DNA of 64,000 nucleotides from Cellulomonas sp. (GTDB taxonomy: Bacteria > Actinomycetota > Actinomycetes > Actinomycetales > Cellulomonadaceae): positions 430,266 through 494,265 of the forward strand of contig NZ_JADGMY010000023.1 in assembly GCF_015234515.1 (NCBI RefSeq), written 5' to 3'. Within the stretch, counting starts at the first letter, position 1. Each line of letters starts with the position of its first letter. The notes beneath the pieces were generated by a model. That model saw only the letters and a program-made list of their open reading frames with translations, was not told the DNA's origin and did not search any database. This document shows, piece after piece, positions 16,087 to 23,971 of the stretch. The translations under genes and the position numbers were made by a program.

Positions 16087-16146
16087 TGGGTGGCTGCGGT
16101 CGGTGGCTGTGATCGGTGACTGCGGTGTGGCCGGCTGCGGTCGGTC
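16087..16146. repeat. Imperfect short tandem repeats
   Basis: About four degenerate copies of a 13-15 bp unit close to GGTGGCTGCGGTC lie directly upstream of the M16 operon start. They are visible as GGTGGCTGCGGTC, GGTGGCTGTGATC, GGTGACTGCGGTG and a final CGGCTGCGGTCGG. They could be stacked regulator sites or simple replication slippage. Confidence 0.6.
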
Positions 16147-16172
16147 CATGCTGTCGTCGTCCCCGGTGCCGG

Positions 16173-16194
16173 GCCTCCACCGATCGGTGGAGGC
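16173..16194. promoter_or_regulatory. 22-bp perfect palindrome in a divergent promoter region
   Basis: A perfect palindrome with half-site GCCTCCACCGA and no spacer. It lies between the divergent M16 operon (starts 16064) and the DUF2975 gene (starts 16299), an ideal position for a dimeric operator. Confidence 0.6.
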
Positions 16195-16241
16195 GGCGGG
16201 GGGCGCGCACCGCGGACGCCACCACGTATCGATCGAACCGC

Positions 16242-16261
16242 TTGAAGAATCGATCGTTCAA
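16242..16261. promoter_or_regulatory. AT-richer imperfect dyad before DUF2975
   Basis: TTGAAGAATCGATCGTTCAA: TTGAA/TTCAA arms around ATCGATCG, in one of the few AT-rich patches of the region, 38 bp before the DUF2975 ATG. The downstream XRE regulator is the likely ligand (inference). Confidence 0.5.
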
Positions 16262-16298
16262 CGATAGATTCTCCACGTCATTCGATCGAGGAGTCCCC

Positions 16299-16793
16299 AT
16301 GCGCAACCTCACTGTCCTCGCGTTGCGCGTCGTCATCGTGCTCGCGCTCGCCGGGTCCCTGTTCGTCCAGTTCTTCATGGCGCCGTTGCTGTGGATCGAC
16401 CTCGTCGAGGCGGACGCCCCGCCGGGCGTCCGGGTGCCGTTCGTCGCGATCTTCGTGCTCGGGCTGGTCACGCTGCAGGTCTGCGCCGTGTGCGTGTGGC
16501 GCCTGCTGACGATGGTCCGGCGCGAGGAGGTCTTCACGCCCGCCGCGTTCCGCTGGGTCGACGTCATCATCGGCGCGATCGTCGCCGCCGCGGTCCTGGT
16601 GTTCCTGCTGGCCGTCGTGCTGGCGCCGGGGGAGGCCGTCGCGCCCGGGATCGTGCTGCTGATCTGCGGCGCGGCGCTGGTCCTGGGCGGCATCGCGCTG
16701 GTCGTCCTGCTGCTGCGCATGCTGCTCGCGCAGGCCGTCGACCGCGACCGCGAGGCCCGGCGCCTGCGCGACGAGCTCGACGAGGTGATCTGA
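16299..16793 (+). CDS. DUF2975 membrane protein
   Basis: 164 aa with four membrane helices and short connecting loops, a charged C-terminal tail (DRDREARRLRDELDEVI) and the conserved pattern EEVFTPAAFRWVDVI of DUF2975. RBS GAGGAG precedes ATG 16299. The stop overlaps the next start (ATGA). DUF2975 proteins are almost always paired with a small XRE regulator, as here. The function is unknown, and a membrane-linked regulation of the HTH partner is usually supposed. Confidence 0.88.
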   Translation: MRNLTVLALRVVIVLALAGSLFVQFFMAPLLWIDLVEADAPPGVRVPFVAIFVLGLVTLQVCAVCVWRLLTMVRREEVFTPAAFRWVDVIIGAIVAAAVLVFLLAVVLAPGEAVAPGIVLLICGAALVLGGIALVVLLLRMLLAQAVDRDREARRLRDELDEVI

Positions 16794-17026
16794 TGCCCAT
16801 CGTCGTGGACGTCGACGTCATGCTCGCGCGCCGCAAGATGTCCGTGGGCACGCTCGCCGAGCGGGTCGGCATCACGCCCGCCAACCTCGCGGTGCTGAAG
16901 AACGGCCGCGCCAAGGCCGTGCGCTTCACGACGCTCGCCGCGCTGTGCGAGGTGCTCGACTGCCAGCCGGGGGACCTGCTGCGGTGGGAGCCGGACGGGG
17001 AGACGGACCCGACCGACCCCGCGTAG
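16793..17026 (+). CDS. Small XRE/Cro-type regulator
   Basis: 77 aa HTH protein (HTH_26 group): VDVMLARRKMSVGTLAERVGITPANLAVLKNGRAKAVRFTTLAALCEVLDCQPGDLL. It overlaps the DUF2975 gene by four bases and ends with an acidic tail. The AT-rich dyad at 16242 is its probable operator. Confidence 0.92.
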   Translation: MPIVVDVDVMLARRKMSVGTLAERVGITPANLAVLKNGRAKAVRFTTLAALCEVLDCQPGDLLRWEPDGETDPTDPA

Positions 17027-17067
17027 CCCCGCGTCGGTACCCTCTGCGGGTACCGGAGGGGGCACTC

Positions 17068-17631
17068 ATGGTCGACTACACGATGCCGGGCGCGTACCAG
17101 CGCAGCACCGGCACCTTCTTCACCGTCCTGCAGCGGCGGGCGGCGGCGCACGCGTCGTCGGCGGCACCGCCCGGCGGCCGCGTCCTCGACGTCGGCTGCG
17201 GGCCGGGCATGCTCGTGCGGACGCTCGCTCGCCGGCGGCCCGACCTGCGCGTCGACGGCGTGGACGTCACGCCGCAGATGGTCGAGCACGCCCGCGCACT
17301 GCTCGCGCGCGCCGGCCTGGCGGACCGCACGTACGTCGTCGCCGGGGACGCCGCGGCCCTGCCCTACCCGGACGCGTCGTTCGACGCCGTGACCTCGACC
17401 ATGAGCTTCCACCACTGGTCCCCGCTGGGCGTCGCCGTCCGGGAGGTGCTGCGCGTGCTGCGCCCCACGGGCACGGCCTACCTCTACGACGTGGGCGTGG
17501 CGCCCTTCGACGGCGTGCGCGCGGCCGTCGCGGGTGCGCCGGGCTGGACCTGCGAGCGGGTCCTCGTGCGGGGGATCGTGCTGCCGTCGGTGCTGTACCG
17601 GGGGGTGCGGCTGCGGCGCGTCACGCCGTGA
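17068..17631 (+). CDS. Class I SAM methyltransferase
   Basis: 187 aa. VLDVGCGPGMLVRTLA is SAM motif I, with VDGVDVTPQMVEHAR and GDAAALPYPDASFDAVTSTMSFHHW completing a Methyltransf_11/25 domain. A hydrophobic C terminus follows. RBS GGAGGG. Its 3' end overlaps the convergent GH13 gene by 11 bp. The substrate is unknown. Confidence 0.9.
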   Translation: MVDYTMPGAYQRSTGTFFTVLQRRAAAHASSAAPPGGRVLDVGCGPGMLVRTLARRRPDLRVDGVDVTPQMVEHARALLARAGLADRTYVVAGDAAALPYPDASFDAVTSTMSFHHWSPLGVAVREVLRVLRPTGTAYLYDVGVAPFDGVRAAVAGAPGWTCERVLVRGIVLPSVLYRGVRLRRVTP

Positions 17632-18862
17632 AGAGCACCTGCCCGTGGCTGTCGCGGACGACGGCCCGCGGCGCATCCGTCACGTCCAGCTCGACGTGCA
17701 GGCGGTGGGCGCCGTCCGCGGACGTCGACGTGTACCGGTAGCGGGTGTTCGTCAGCTCGCCCGTGGTGGTCCGGGCGGTGTGCAGCCAGGGGTGCCGGCG
17801 GCGCAGCGCGATCAGCGCCTGGTGGACGTGCAGGACGTGCCGCTCGTCGTCCCCGAGGTCGTCCGGGGAGGCGGGCAGGGCCGGCCGCACGGCGTCGTCG
17901 CCGCCCTCGCGCTCCTCCTTGAGCGCGGTCCAGCCGAGCTCGTCGCCGTAGTAGACCGACGGGACGCCGGCCACCGTCATGAGCACGACCAGCGCGAGCA
18001 CGGCGGCCCGCGGCCCCACCTGCGTCGCGATGCGTGTGACGTCGTGGTTGCCGACGAAGGTCTGCGGGACGAAGGTCGCGAGCAGGTCGTCGTGCCGGCG
18101 CAGCGCGTGGTCCAGCTCCCAGAAGTTGCGGTCGACCAGGCTGCTCCACATGGCCTTCCACAGCTCGTACTGCGTGACCGAGTCCATGCCGGAGGCGGCC
18201 ACGACCTGCGCGTAGTCGCCGTGGATCACCTCGCCGACCACCCAGGCGTCGGGGTGCCGCTCGCGCACCGCCGGCAGCACGTGCGCCCAGAACTCCGCCG
18301 GCAGCGCGTACGCGGCGTCCAGGCGCCAGCCGTCCGCGCCGCGGTCGAGCCAGTGGCTCATCACGTCGGCGACGTACGCGGCGACCTCGGGGCTGTCGTG
18401 GTTCAGGGCGACGAGCGCGCGGTGGCCCTCGAAGTCGGCCGTGCGCGGCCCGTCCGGGTGCTCCCAGTCGACGCGCAGCCAGCCTGCCCGCGGGCCGTCG
18501 GGCCCCTCGGCCAGCACCTGGGTGACCAGCGGGTGCTCGGCTCCGACGTGGTTGAACACGCCGTCGAGCAGGACGCGCAGCCCGCGCTCGTGCGCGGCGG
18601 CGCAGAGGGCGGCGAGGTCGTCGTCGTCCCCGAGGCGCGGGTCGACCCGGAAGTGGTCCGTGGTGTCGTACCCGTGCGACGACGACGCGAACACCGGGCC
18701 GAGCAGCAGGCCGTTGGTGCCCAGCAGCTGCACGTGGTCGAGCCACGGGAGCAGCTTGCGCAGGCGGTGGGGCTCGGGGGAGTCGTCCGGCGTGCGGATC
18801 GGTGCGCCGACTGCCCCGAGCGGGTACACGTGCCACCAGATCGCGTGCTCGGACCAGCTCAC
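17621..18862 (-). CDS. GH13 family glycosidase (alpha-amylase type)
   Basis: 413 aa. GH13 regions are visible in order: VLLDGVFNHVG (region I), DGWRLDAAYALP (region II, nucleophile Asp), WVVGEVIHG (region III, acid/base Glu) and FVGNHDVTR (region IV). No signal peptide, so cytoplasmic. A short C-terminal beta domain ends the protein. It probably acts on maltodextrins, trehalose or related alpha-glucosides. The exact specificity cannot be read. It faces the methyltransferase gene and overlaps its end. Confidence 0.92.
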   Translation of the reverse strand: MSWSEHAIWWHVYPLGAVGAPIRTPDDSPEPHRLRKLLPWLDHVQLLGTNGLLLGPVFASSSHGYDTTDHFRVDPRLGDDDDLAALCAAAHERGLRVLLDGVFNHVGAEHPLVTQVLAEGPDGPRAGWLRVDWEHPDGPRTADFEGHRALVALNHDSPEVAAYVADVMSHWLDRGADGWRLDAAYALPAEFWAHVLPAVRERHPDAWVVGEVIHGDYAQVVAASGMDSVTQYELWKAMWSSLVDRNFWELDHALRRHDDLLATFVPQTFVGNHDVTRIATQVGPRAAVLALVVLMTVAGVPSVYYGDELGWTALKEEREGGDDAVRPALPASPDDLGDDERHVLHVHQALIALRRRHPWLHTARTTTGELTNTRYRYTSTSADGAHRLHVELDVTDAPRAVVRDSHGQVLFTA

Positions 18863-18935
18863 GGCACCTCCTGACGGGTCGACGGCCGACCTCCGAGGCT
18901 ACCGGCGCGTCGCCGCCCCGCCCGCCGGTGCACGG

Positions 18936-19775
18936 TCAGGCGGTCGGTGCCCGCGGCACGAACGGCCGCAGCTCCTCGTCCATCCCCTGGACGACCAGGC
19001 ACGACGCCTCCGGCACCTCGAGCCAGGCGCCGCGCAGGTTCTCGAGCGGCTCGGAGACGACGAGGCGGGTGTCGTCCGCCAGGTGCTGCACCGCGAGGTT
19101 CTCCGGGTAGTGCGCCTTCAGCGCGGACACGTCGGCGTTGCGGAACAGCGTGCGCGAGCGCCCCTCGGAGGAGTAGCGGACCGCCCAGATCCGGTTCCCG
19201 TCGGTCGTGGCCAGCGTGCCCTGGAACGGGAACTCCACACCGTGGCGACGCCCGGCCTGCTCGACCATGCCCACGGCGGCGGCCATCGCGGCGGGCGGGT
19301 CGTCGGCGAGCCCGAACGTCAGCGCCAGGTGGAACACCGTCTCCGAGTCGGTCGTGCCCTCGATCTGCGGGAACAGCGACGGGTCCACCGCGAGCTGCAG
19401 GTCCCGCTTGAGCGCCGGGAACCCGTCGACGGTGCCGTTGTGCATGAACAGCCACCGCTCGTGCCGGAACGGGTGGCAGTTGGTCTGCTGCACCGCGCTG
19501 CCGCCCGCCGCGCGGACGTGCGCGAGCACCAGGTCGGACCGCACGTGCCGCGCCAGCTCCCGCAGGTTCCGGTCGCTCCACGCGGGCTCCATGCTGCGGA
19601 AGACCCCGGGCTCCGGCACGTGGCCGTCGTACCAGCCGACGCCGAAGCCGTCCGCGTTGGTCGGCTCCGCACCGAGGTGGCTGTGCAGGCTCTGCAGGAC
19701 CAGCGAGTTGGTCGGCCGGTAGAGCAGGTCGTCGAGCGTCACCGGCGCCCCGGAGTACGCCAGCCACCGGCACAT
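18936..19775 (-). CDS. Class II glutamine amidotransferase (YafJ/EgtC type)
   Basis: 279 aa beginning MCRWLAYSG, so Cys2 is the N-terminal nucleophile after Met removal. NADGFGVGWY, LAHVRAA, TNCHPF and WLFMHNGTVDGF are the class II amidotransferase blocks. Start 19775 is chosen because the Cys must be residue 2. It is a stand-alone domain like YafJ or EgtC. No ergothioneine genes are adjacent, so the physiological amide donor reaction is unknown. Confidence 0.92.
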   Translation of the reverse strand: MCRWLAYSGAPVTLDDLLYRPTNSLVLQSLHSHLGAEPTNADGFGVGWYDGHVPEPGVFRSMEPAWSDRNLRELARHVRSDLVLAHVRAAGGSAVQQTNCHPFRHERWLFMHNGTVDGFPALKRDLQLAVDPSLFPQIEGTTDSETVFHLALTFGLADDPPAAMAAAVGMVEQAGRRHGVEFPFQGTLATTDGNRIWAVRYSSEGRSRTLFRNADVSALKAHYPENLAVQHLADDTRLVVSEPLENLRGAWLEVPEASCLVVQGMDEELRPFVPRAPTA

Positions 19776-19875
19776 GTCGTCCCCCCGTCGTCCGGACCCG
19801 TGTCGCGGGCCCACGCCCACCTTGCGCCGGACGGTCGGGGTGCGCCAGGCGAGGGCGTGCGCGTCGGTGCCCTTG

Positions 19876-21012
19876 TCAGTCGCCCAGGCCCGTGCCGACC
19901 TGCCGCGCCGCCTGGATCCACGCGTGGTCCGGCGGGACGAGCTTGACCTTGCCCGCGACGTCGCTCAGCGGCACCGGTACGGCCTCGTCGCCGCGCGCGG
20001 CGACCATCACGCCGAACTCGCCACGGTCGACCAGGTTGGCGGCGGCCGCACCCAGGCGTGTCGCGAGCAGCCGGTCCGCCGCGCACGGCGTCCCGCCGCG
20101 CTGCACGTACCCGAGGATCGTCACGCGCGTCTCCAGGCCGGTGGCGGCCTCGAGCTCGCGCGCCAGCTTGAACGTGTGCTCACGCTGGGAGTCCTCGACG
20201 TTGGCGAGGTGCTTCTTGGCCGCGCGCCGCGCCTCGGGGGTCTTGGACGACTTCACGAGCAGCTGCGCGGCCTCGTAGTCCGCCGTGTCCTCGACGTCGC
20301 GGGCGCCCTCCGCGACGGCCACGACGGAGAACGACGAGCCGCGGGACGTGCGCCGCCGGATCGTGTCGGCCACCGCGTCGATCGTGTACGGGATCTCCGG
20401 CAGCAGGATGATGTCGGCGCCGCCGGCGATGCCCGCCGCGAGCGTCAGCCAGCCCGCCCGGTGGCCCATGATCTCCGTGAGGATGATCCGGTGGTGGCTG
20501 TGCGCCGTGGAGTGCACCCGGTCAACGGCCTCGGTCGCGATCTCCGTGGCGGTCGCGAACCCGAACGTCGTGTCCGTCTCGGCGATGTCGTTGTCGATCG
20601 TCTTGGGCAGGTGGATGACGTTGAGCCCCGCGTCGACCAGGCGCATCGCGTTCTTGGCCGTCCCGCCGCCGCCCAGCATGACCAGCGCGTCCAGGCCCAG
20701 CTCGCGGTAGTTCTCCGCCACGACCGGCACCATGTCCTGCGGCTCGCCGCCGTCGACCGAGTAGCGGTGCACCTTGTCGCGGCTCGTGCCCAGGATCGTC
20801 CCGCCGATCGTCAGGATCCCCGACAGGGCCTTGCCGTCGAGCTCGACGTAGCGGTTCTCGACCAGGCCGGTGACGCCGTCGCGGAACCCGAACAGCTCCA
20901 TGCCGTGGTGCGCGATCGCCGTCTTGCCGAAGCCGCGGATGGCGGCGTTCAGGCCGGGGCTGTCGCCGCCCGCCGTGAGGATCCCGACCCGCTTGGCCCT
21001 GGTCCGTGTCAT
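19876..21012 (-). CDS. pfkA: 6-phosphofructokinase
   Basis: 378 aa, PFK family enzyme of glycolysis: fructose-6-phosphate to fructose-1,6-bisphosphate. [19 protein letters not shown] (phosphate donor site), [17 protein letters not shown] (catalytic TID motif) and [10 protein letters not shown] and YVQRGG (sugar phosphate site) are all present. The donor loop, GGDG in ATP enzymes and GGDD in PPi enzymes, reads LGGGGTAKN, so the metal-binding Asp position is Gly. The Lys of PKTIDND is more typical of PPi or group III enzymes. Whether ATP or PPi is used cannot be decided by eye. Confidence 0.93.
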   Translation of the reverse strand: MTRTRAKRVGILTAGGDSPGLNAAIRGFGKTAIAHHGMELFGFRDGVTGLVENRYVELDGKALSGILTIGGTILGTSRDKVHRYSVDGGEPQDMVPVVAENYRELGLDALVMLGGGGTAKNAMRLVDAGLNVIHLPKTIDNDIAETDTTFGFATATEIATEAVDRVHSTAHSHHRIILTEIMGHRAGWLTLAAGIAGGADIILLPEIPYTIDAVADTIRRRTSRGSSFSVVAVAEGARDVEDTADYEAAQLLVKSSKTPEARRAAKKHLANVEDSQREHTFKLARELEAATGLETRVTILGYVQRGGTPCAADRLLATRLGAAAANLVDRGEFGVMVAARGDEAVPVPLSDVAGKVKLVPPDHAWIQAARQVGTGLGD

Positions 21013-21168
21013 GCCGCCTCCGGGTGCCCGTGACCGGCGGGAGCCGACCGTGTGGGCGCCAGTGTCCAGGGCGCAGGGGCGTGACACAACGTGGCGAGCG
21101 TCCCGGGTGCGGGCGACGCTGCAGGTCGAGAGCCTGGAACGGGCCGGGCGACGCTCAGGGTGGGCGGC

Positions 21169-21504
21169 TCAGGCGGCCCGCGGCGCGTACATGATGATCG
21201 CGACGCCGACGAGGCACACGAGCGCACCGGTGACGTCCCACCGGTCCGGCCGGAAACCGTCGACGACCATGCCCCACGCCAGCGACCCGGCGACGAACAC
21301 CCCGCCGTACGCGGCGAGGATCCGTCCGAAGTTCGCGTCCGGCTGCAGCGTCGCCACCGCGCCGTACAGGCCCAGCGCGATGACGCCCGCACCGACCCAC
21401 ACCCAGCCGCGGTGCTCGCGCAGCCCCTGCCACACGAGCCACGCCCCACCGATCTCCAGCCCGGCGGCCGCGACGAACAGCAGGATCGAGCGCAGGGCGG
21501 TCAT
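21169..21504 (-). CDS. YnfA/UPF0060 small membrane protein
   Basis: 111 aa, four membrane helices with the family pattern [47 protein letters not shown] and the C-terminal [20 protein letters not shown]. Members resemble small multidrug-resistance-fold proteins. The function is not firmly known. Confidence 0.93.
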   Translation of the reverse strand: MTALRSILLFVAAAGLEIGGAWLVWQGLREHRGWVWVGAGVIALGLYGAVATLQPDANFGRILAAYGGVFVAGSLAWGMVVDGFRPDRWDVTGALVCLVGVAIIMYAPRAA

Positions 21505-21561
21505 CGGGGGTCCTCTCGTCGGGTGAAGGTCCAGCGACCACATCCTCCCGCCGGCGCGTGG

Positions 21562-21647
21562 CCGCCCGGCGGCTCGAAAGTGGTCAGATCTGCCCCGACG
21601 GGAGCGCTGTCGTGCCGCAGATGTGACCACTTCCGGTTGCCGGGCGG
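21562..21647. repeat. Large nested inverted repeat
   Basis: Outer arms CCGCCCGGC / GCCGGGCGG and inner arms AAGTGGTCAGATCTGC / GCAGATGTGACCACTT (one mismatch) enclose a 23-nt loop. It fills most of the gap between two minus-strand genes. It could be a terminator of the 21664 gene or a mobile palindromic element. Its AT-richer inner arm differs from local composition. Confidence 0.7.
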
Positions 21648-21663
21648 CTGGGGGACCGGGGGT

Positions 21664-22335
21664 TCAGGGGCGGTGGGTGCGCGTCACGTACGCCTCGCCG
21701 CGGGGGCTCAGCGCGTAGCCGACCTCGAAGCTCTGCGTCAGGCCCAGGGCCTTGAGCTTGCGGACGTCGAGCTTGAAGGGGTCGCGCTCGCGGCCCAGCT
21801 CGGCGGCCAGGTCCGGGGCACGCACGTGCGGGCGCCGGGCGATGACGTCGAGCGTCGCCGCCGTCCACGGGCCGTGGCCGGAGGCGCGGTCGAGGCGGTC
21901 GAGGCGCGCGTCGATCGCGGCGACGTCGGCGTCGGTCAGGGCGTCGTCGTCGCGCAGCGCCTCGCGGGGGTCCGGCCCGGCCCACGCGAGCTCGACGCGG
22001 TACACCGGCCAGCCGCTCGTGTCGGCTGCCGTCGTGGCCGCTGCAGCCGCGTCGGTGACCGGCGTGCGGCCGTACCGCGCGGTGCGGCGGCGCTTCGCGA
22101 CCGCCTCCGGATCGAGCAGGCGCAGCAGTGCCGCGGCGTCCGGGAGCCCGGCGGCGTGCGCGTCGGCGTCGGTGAGCACGGCGGGGTCGACGACGTCGAC
22201 GGCCGTGACCTCGACGACGCCCGCAGGCGTGCGGAACCGGCTGCCGGGGCGCACGTCGGGGCGCTGCCAGCGGCGGAACGCGAGCGTCACCGAGCCGTCG
22301 GCGACACCCGCGGCGACCTTCGGCGGCAGGAGCAC
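21664..22335 (-). CDS. ASCH-like N-terminal domain protein with C-terminal winged helix
   Basis: 223 aa. The N-terminal half (MLLPPKVAAGVADGSVTLAFRRW, GSRFRTPAGVVEVTAVDVV) looks like an ASCH/PUA-type RNA-binding fold. The C-terminal half (GPWTAATLDVIARRPHVRAPDLAAELGRERDPFKLDVRKLKALGL) resembles a small winged helix. It uses a GTG start. The function is unknown. Both domain calls are from pattern, not search. Confidence 0.65.
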   Translation of the reverse strand: MLLPPKVAAGVADGSVTLAFRRWQRPDVRPGSRFRTPAGVVEVTAVDVVDPAVLTDADAHAAGLPDAAALLRLLDPEAVAKRRRTARYGRTPVTDAAAAATTAADTSGWPVYRVELAWAGPDPREALRDDDALTDADVAAIDARLDRLDRASGHGPWTAATLDVIARRPHVRAPDLAAELGRERDPFKLDVRKLKALGLTQSFEVGYALSPRGEAYVTRTHRP

Positions 22336-22401
22336 CCACCCAGCGTGCCGGGTGCGGCCCGGCCGGTCGAGGGGTGGACGTGGGTGAGGCCTGCCGCCGT
22401 G

Positions 22402-23196
22402 TCAGCCCGCCGGCTCGCCCCGACGCCGGTCGGCCAGCGCCCACGCGAGGGCCAGCGCCCCCGCGGCGAGCACCAGCCAGGGGCCGGCCGTGCGGGCCAG
22501 ACCACCGGTCTGGGCGACCGGCCCGGTGACGTCGACGCGCCCCGAGGCGTCGGTGAGGTCGGCACGCAGCCAGAAGCTGAACGTCTCCTCGCCGACCTCG
22601 GCCGAGTTCCCGCTCGTGCTGTCCGCGGGGAACGCCAGCCGGACGGGGACGACGGCGGTCTCACCCGGTGCGAGCAGCTCGGTGTGGATGGCCGTGTCCT
22701 GCGCCGCGAGCCGGGAGGCGGGGACGCCGTTGACCGTGAGGTCGTCGAAGAAGGCGTCCCGGGGCTCCTGGTGCATCCGGGCCTGGACGACCGACAGGAC
22801 GAGCTCGCCCGGCACGGACCCGTCGTTGCGCACGACGACGTCGCGGGTCTCGTCGAACCCCGGGGCGATCGTCCGGGTGCCGAACAACGACCCGGAGCTC
22901 GCCACCCGCTCCTGCGCACCGATCGTCACGCCCACCATCGGCTCCGGTTGCGGGATGGCCGGCGCGCTGCCTGACGTGTCCGTGTCCGGCCCGGGCGTCA
23001 CGTCCGCCGGCGGCTCCGGCGTCGACGTGGCCGTCGCGTCCACCGTCGGCGCCGGCGTCGGTGCAGGCGTCAGGATCGCCGTCGGCACGGTCGTCGGCAC
23101 CACCGTCGGGGTGGTGCCGGCCGCCGTGGCCGCCACCGGCACGGCGAGCGCCAGCGCCGTCGCGGCCGCCACGACCACCACCGGTCGCCTGCTCAT
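22402..23196 (-). CDS. Secreted or wall-anchored surface protein with C-terminal sorting-like tail
   Basis: 264 aa. Signal peptide (VVVVAAATALALAVPVAATAAG), a Thr/Pro-rich linker (about 25-80) and a beta-rich domain (DVVVRNDGSVPGELVLSV.., like DUF916/CARDB-type). The C terminus has VAQTGG, a hydrophobic helix (WLVLAAGALALAWALA) and a basic tail DRRRGEPAG. This resembles LAxTG-type sortase signals, and a class F sortase is encoded 2 kb away. An identical 17-bp motif lies upstream here and upstream of the 27347 gene. Anchoring by the neighbouring sortase is inferred. Confidence 0.75.
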   Translation of the reverse strand: MSRRPVVVVAAATALALAVPVAATAAGTTPTVVPTTVPTAILTPAPTPAPTVDATATSTPEPPADVTPGPDTDTSGSAPAIPQPEPMVGVTIGAQERVASSGSLFGTRTIAPGFDETRDVVVRNDGSVPGELVLSVVQARMHQEPRDAFFDDLTVNGVPASRLAAQDTAIHTELLAPGETAVVPVRLAFPADSTSGNSAEVGEETFSFWLRADLTDASGRVDVTGPVAQTGGLARTAGPWLVLAAGALALAWALADRRRGEPAG

Positions 23197-23283
23197 GCTC
23201 GCGCCTCCTGGTGGTCGTGCGGGCGGGCCCGCGGACGTGTCCCACCACGGTGGCGCGTCCAGGGCGGCCCACCGGACCGGCGC

Positions 23284-23300
23284 TAGGGAAAACCCGAGCG
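23284..23300. promoter_or_regulatory. Shared motif TAGGGAAAACCCGAGCG, copy 1
   Basis: 17 bp identical to 28062-28078, here also flanked by pairing arms GGCGCT/AGCGCC. It lies 88 bp upstream of the surface protein gene (minus strand) and immediately downstream of the response regulator gene. Likely a binding site of the cluster's LuxR-type response regulator or a promoter element. As a hairpin it could also terminate the regulator transcript. Confidence 0.6.
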
Positions 23301-23305
23301 CCGGG

Positions 23306-23971
23306 TCAGGGCTCCGGGCGCACGGTCTGCTGCAGGAAGGCCAGCACCGCGGCGACGCGGTTGTTGGCACCGGGCGGCAGGTCGAGCAGCCGGTAGATGT
23401 GGCTCAGGTGCGCCTCGACGGCCTTGGGTGAGATGTCGAGCGCGTTGGCGACGGCGTCGTTGCTCTGCCCTTGCGCGACGAGCTGCAGCACCCGGAACTG
23501 CGCGGCGGACAGCCGGGCCAGCGGCGTGTCCGCCATCGCGACGGACCGGTCGACCAGCGCGGGGTCGATCACGACCTGCCCGCGCGCGACAGCCGCGAGC
23601 GCCCGGACCAGCTCACCCGGCTGGGCGGACGAGCGCTTCGACAGGTAGCTCCACGGCGTCGGTGCCTCCGCGCTCACCGAGCGGACCAGCGCGAGCATGT
23701 TGTAGTTGGAGATGAGCAGGATCCGCAGCCGCGGGTCCCGTTGCTGCAGCGACCTGCCCAGGGCGATCCCGTTGCCGTCTCCCAGGTCGATGTCGAGGAC
23801 CGCGACGTCCACCTCGCCCGGGCCCACCTCGCTCAGCGCCTCGGCGTGCCCGGCGGCGGTGGCCACGACGTCGATGCCCGGGTGCCGCGCCAGCAGCGCC
23901 TCGAGGAGGCCGCGCAGCATCGCCTCGTCCTCCACGACGGCCACGCGCAGCGGGCGGCCCCCCGTGCTCAC
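23306..23971 (-). CDS. NarL/LuxR-family response regulator
   Basis: 221 aa. The receiver domain has VAVVEDEAMLRG (acidic pocket), the phospho-acceptor Asp in VAVLDIDLGDGNG and the conserved Lys in SYLSKRSS. The C-terminal LuxR HTH is LSAAQFRVLQLVAQGQSNDAVANALDISPKAVEAHLSHIYRLL. GTG 23971 overlaps the kinase stop (GTGA). Cognate to the histidine kinase upstream. It probably controls the surrounding surface genes. Confidence 0.93.
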   Translation of the reverse strand: MSTGGRPLRVAVVEDEAMLRGLLEALLARHPGIDVVATAAGHAEALSEVGPGEVDVAVLDIDLGDGNGIALGRSLQQRDPRLRILLISNYNMLALVRSVSAEAPTPWSYLSKRSSAQPGELVRALAAVARGQVVIDPALVDRSVAMADTPLARLSAAQFRVLQLVAQGQSNDAVANALDISPKAVEAHLSHIYRLLDLPPGANNRVAAVLAFLQQTVRPEP

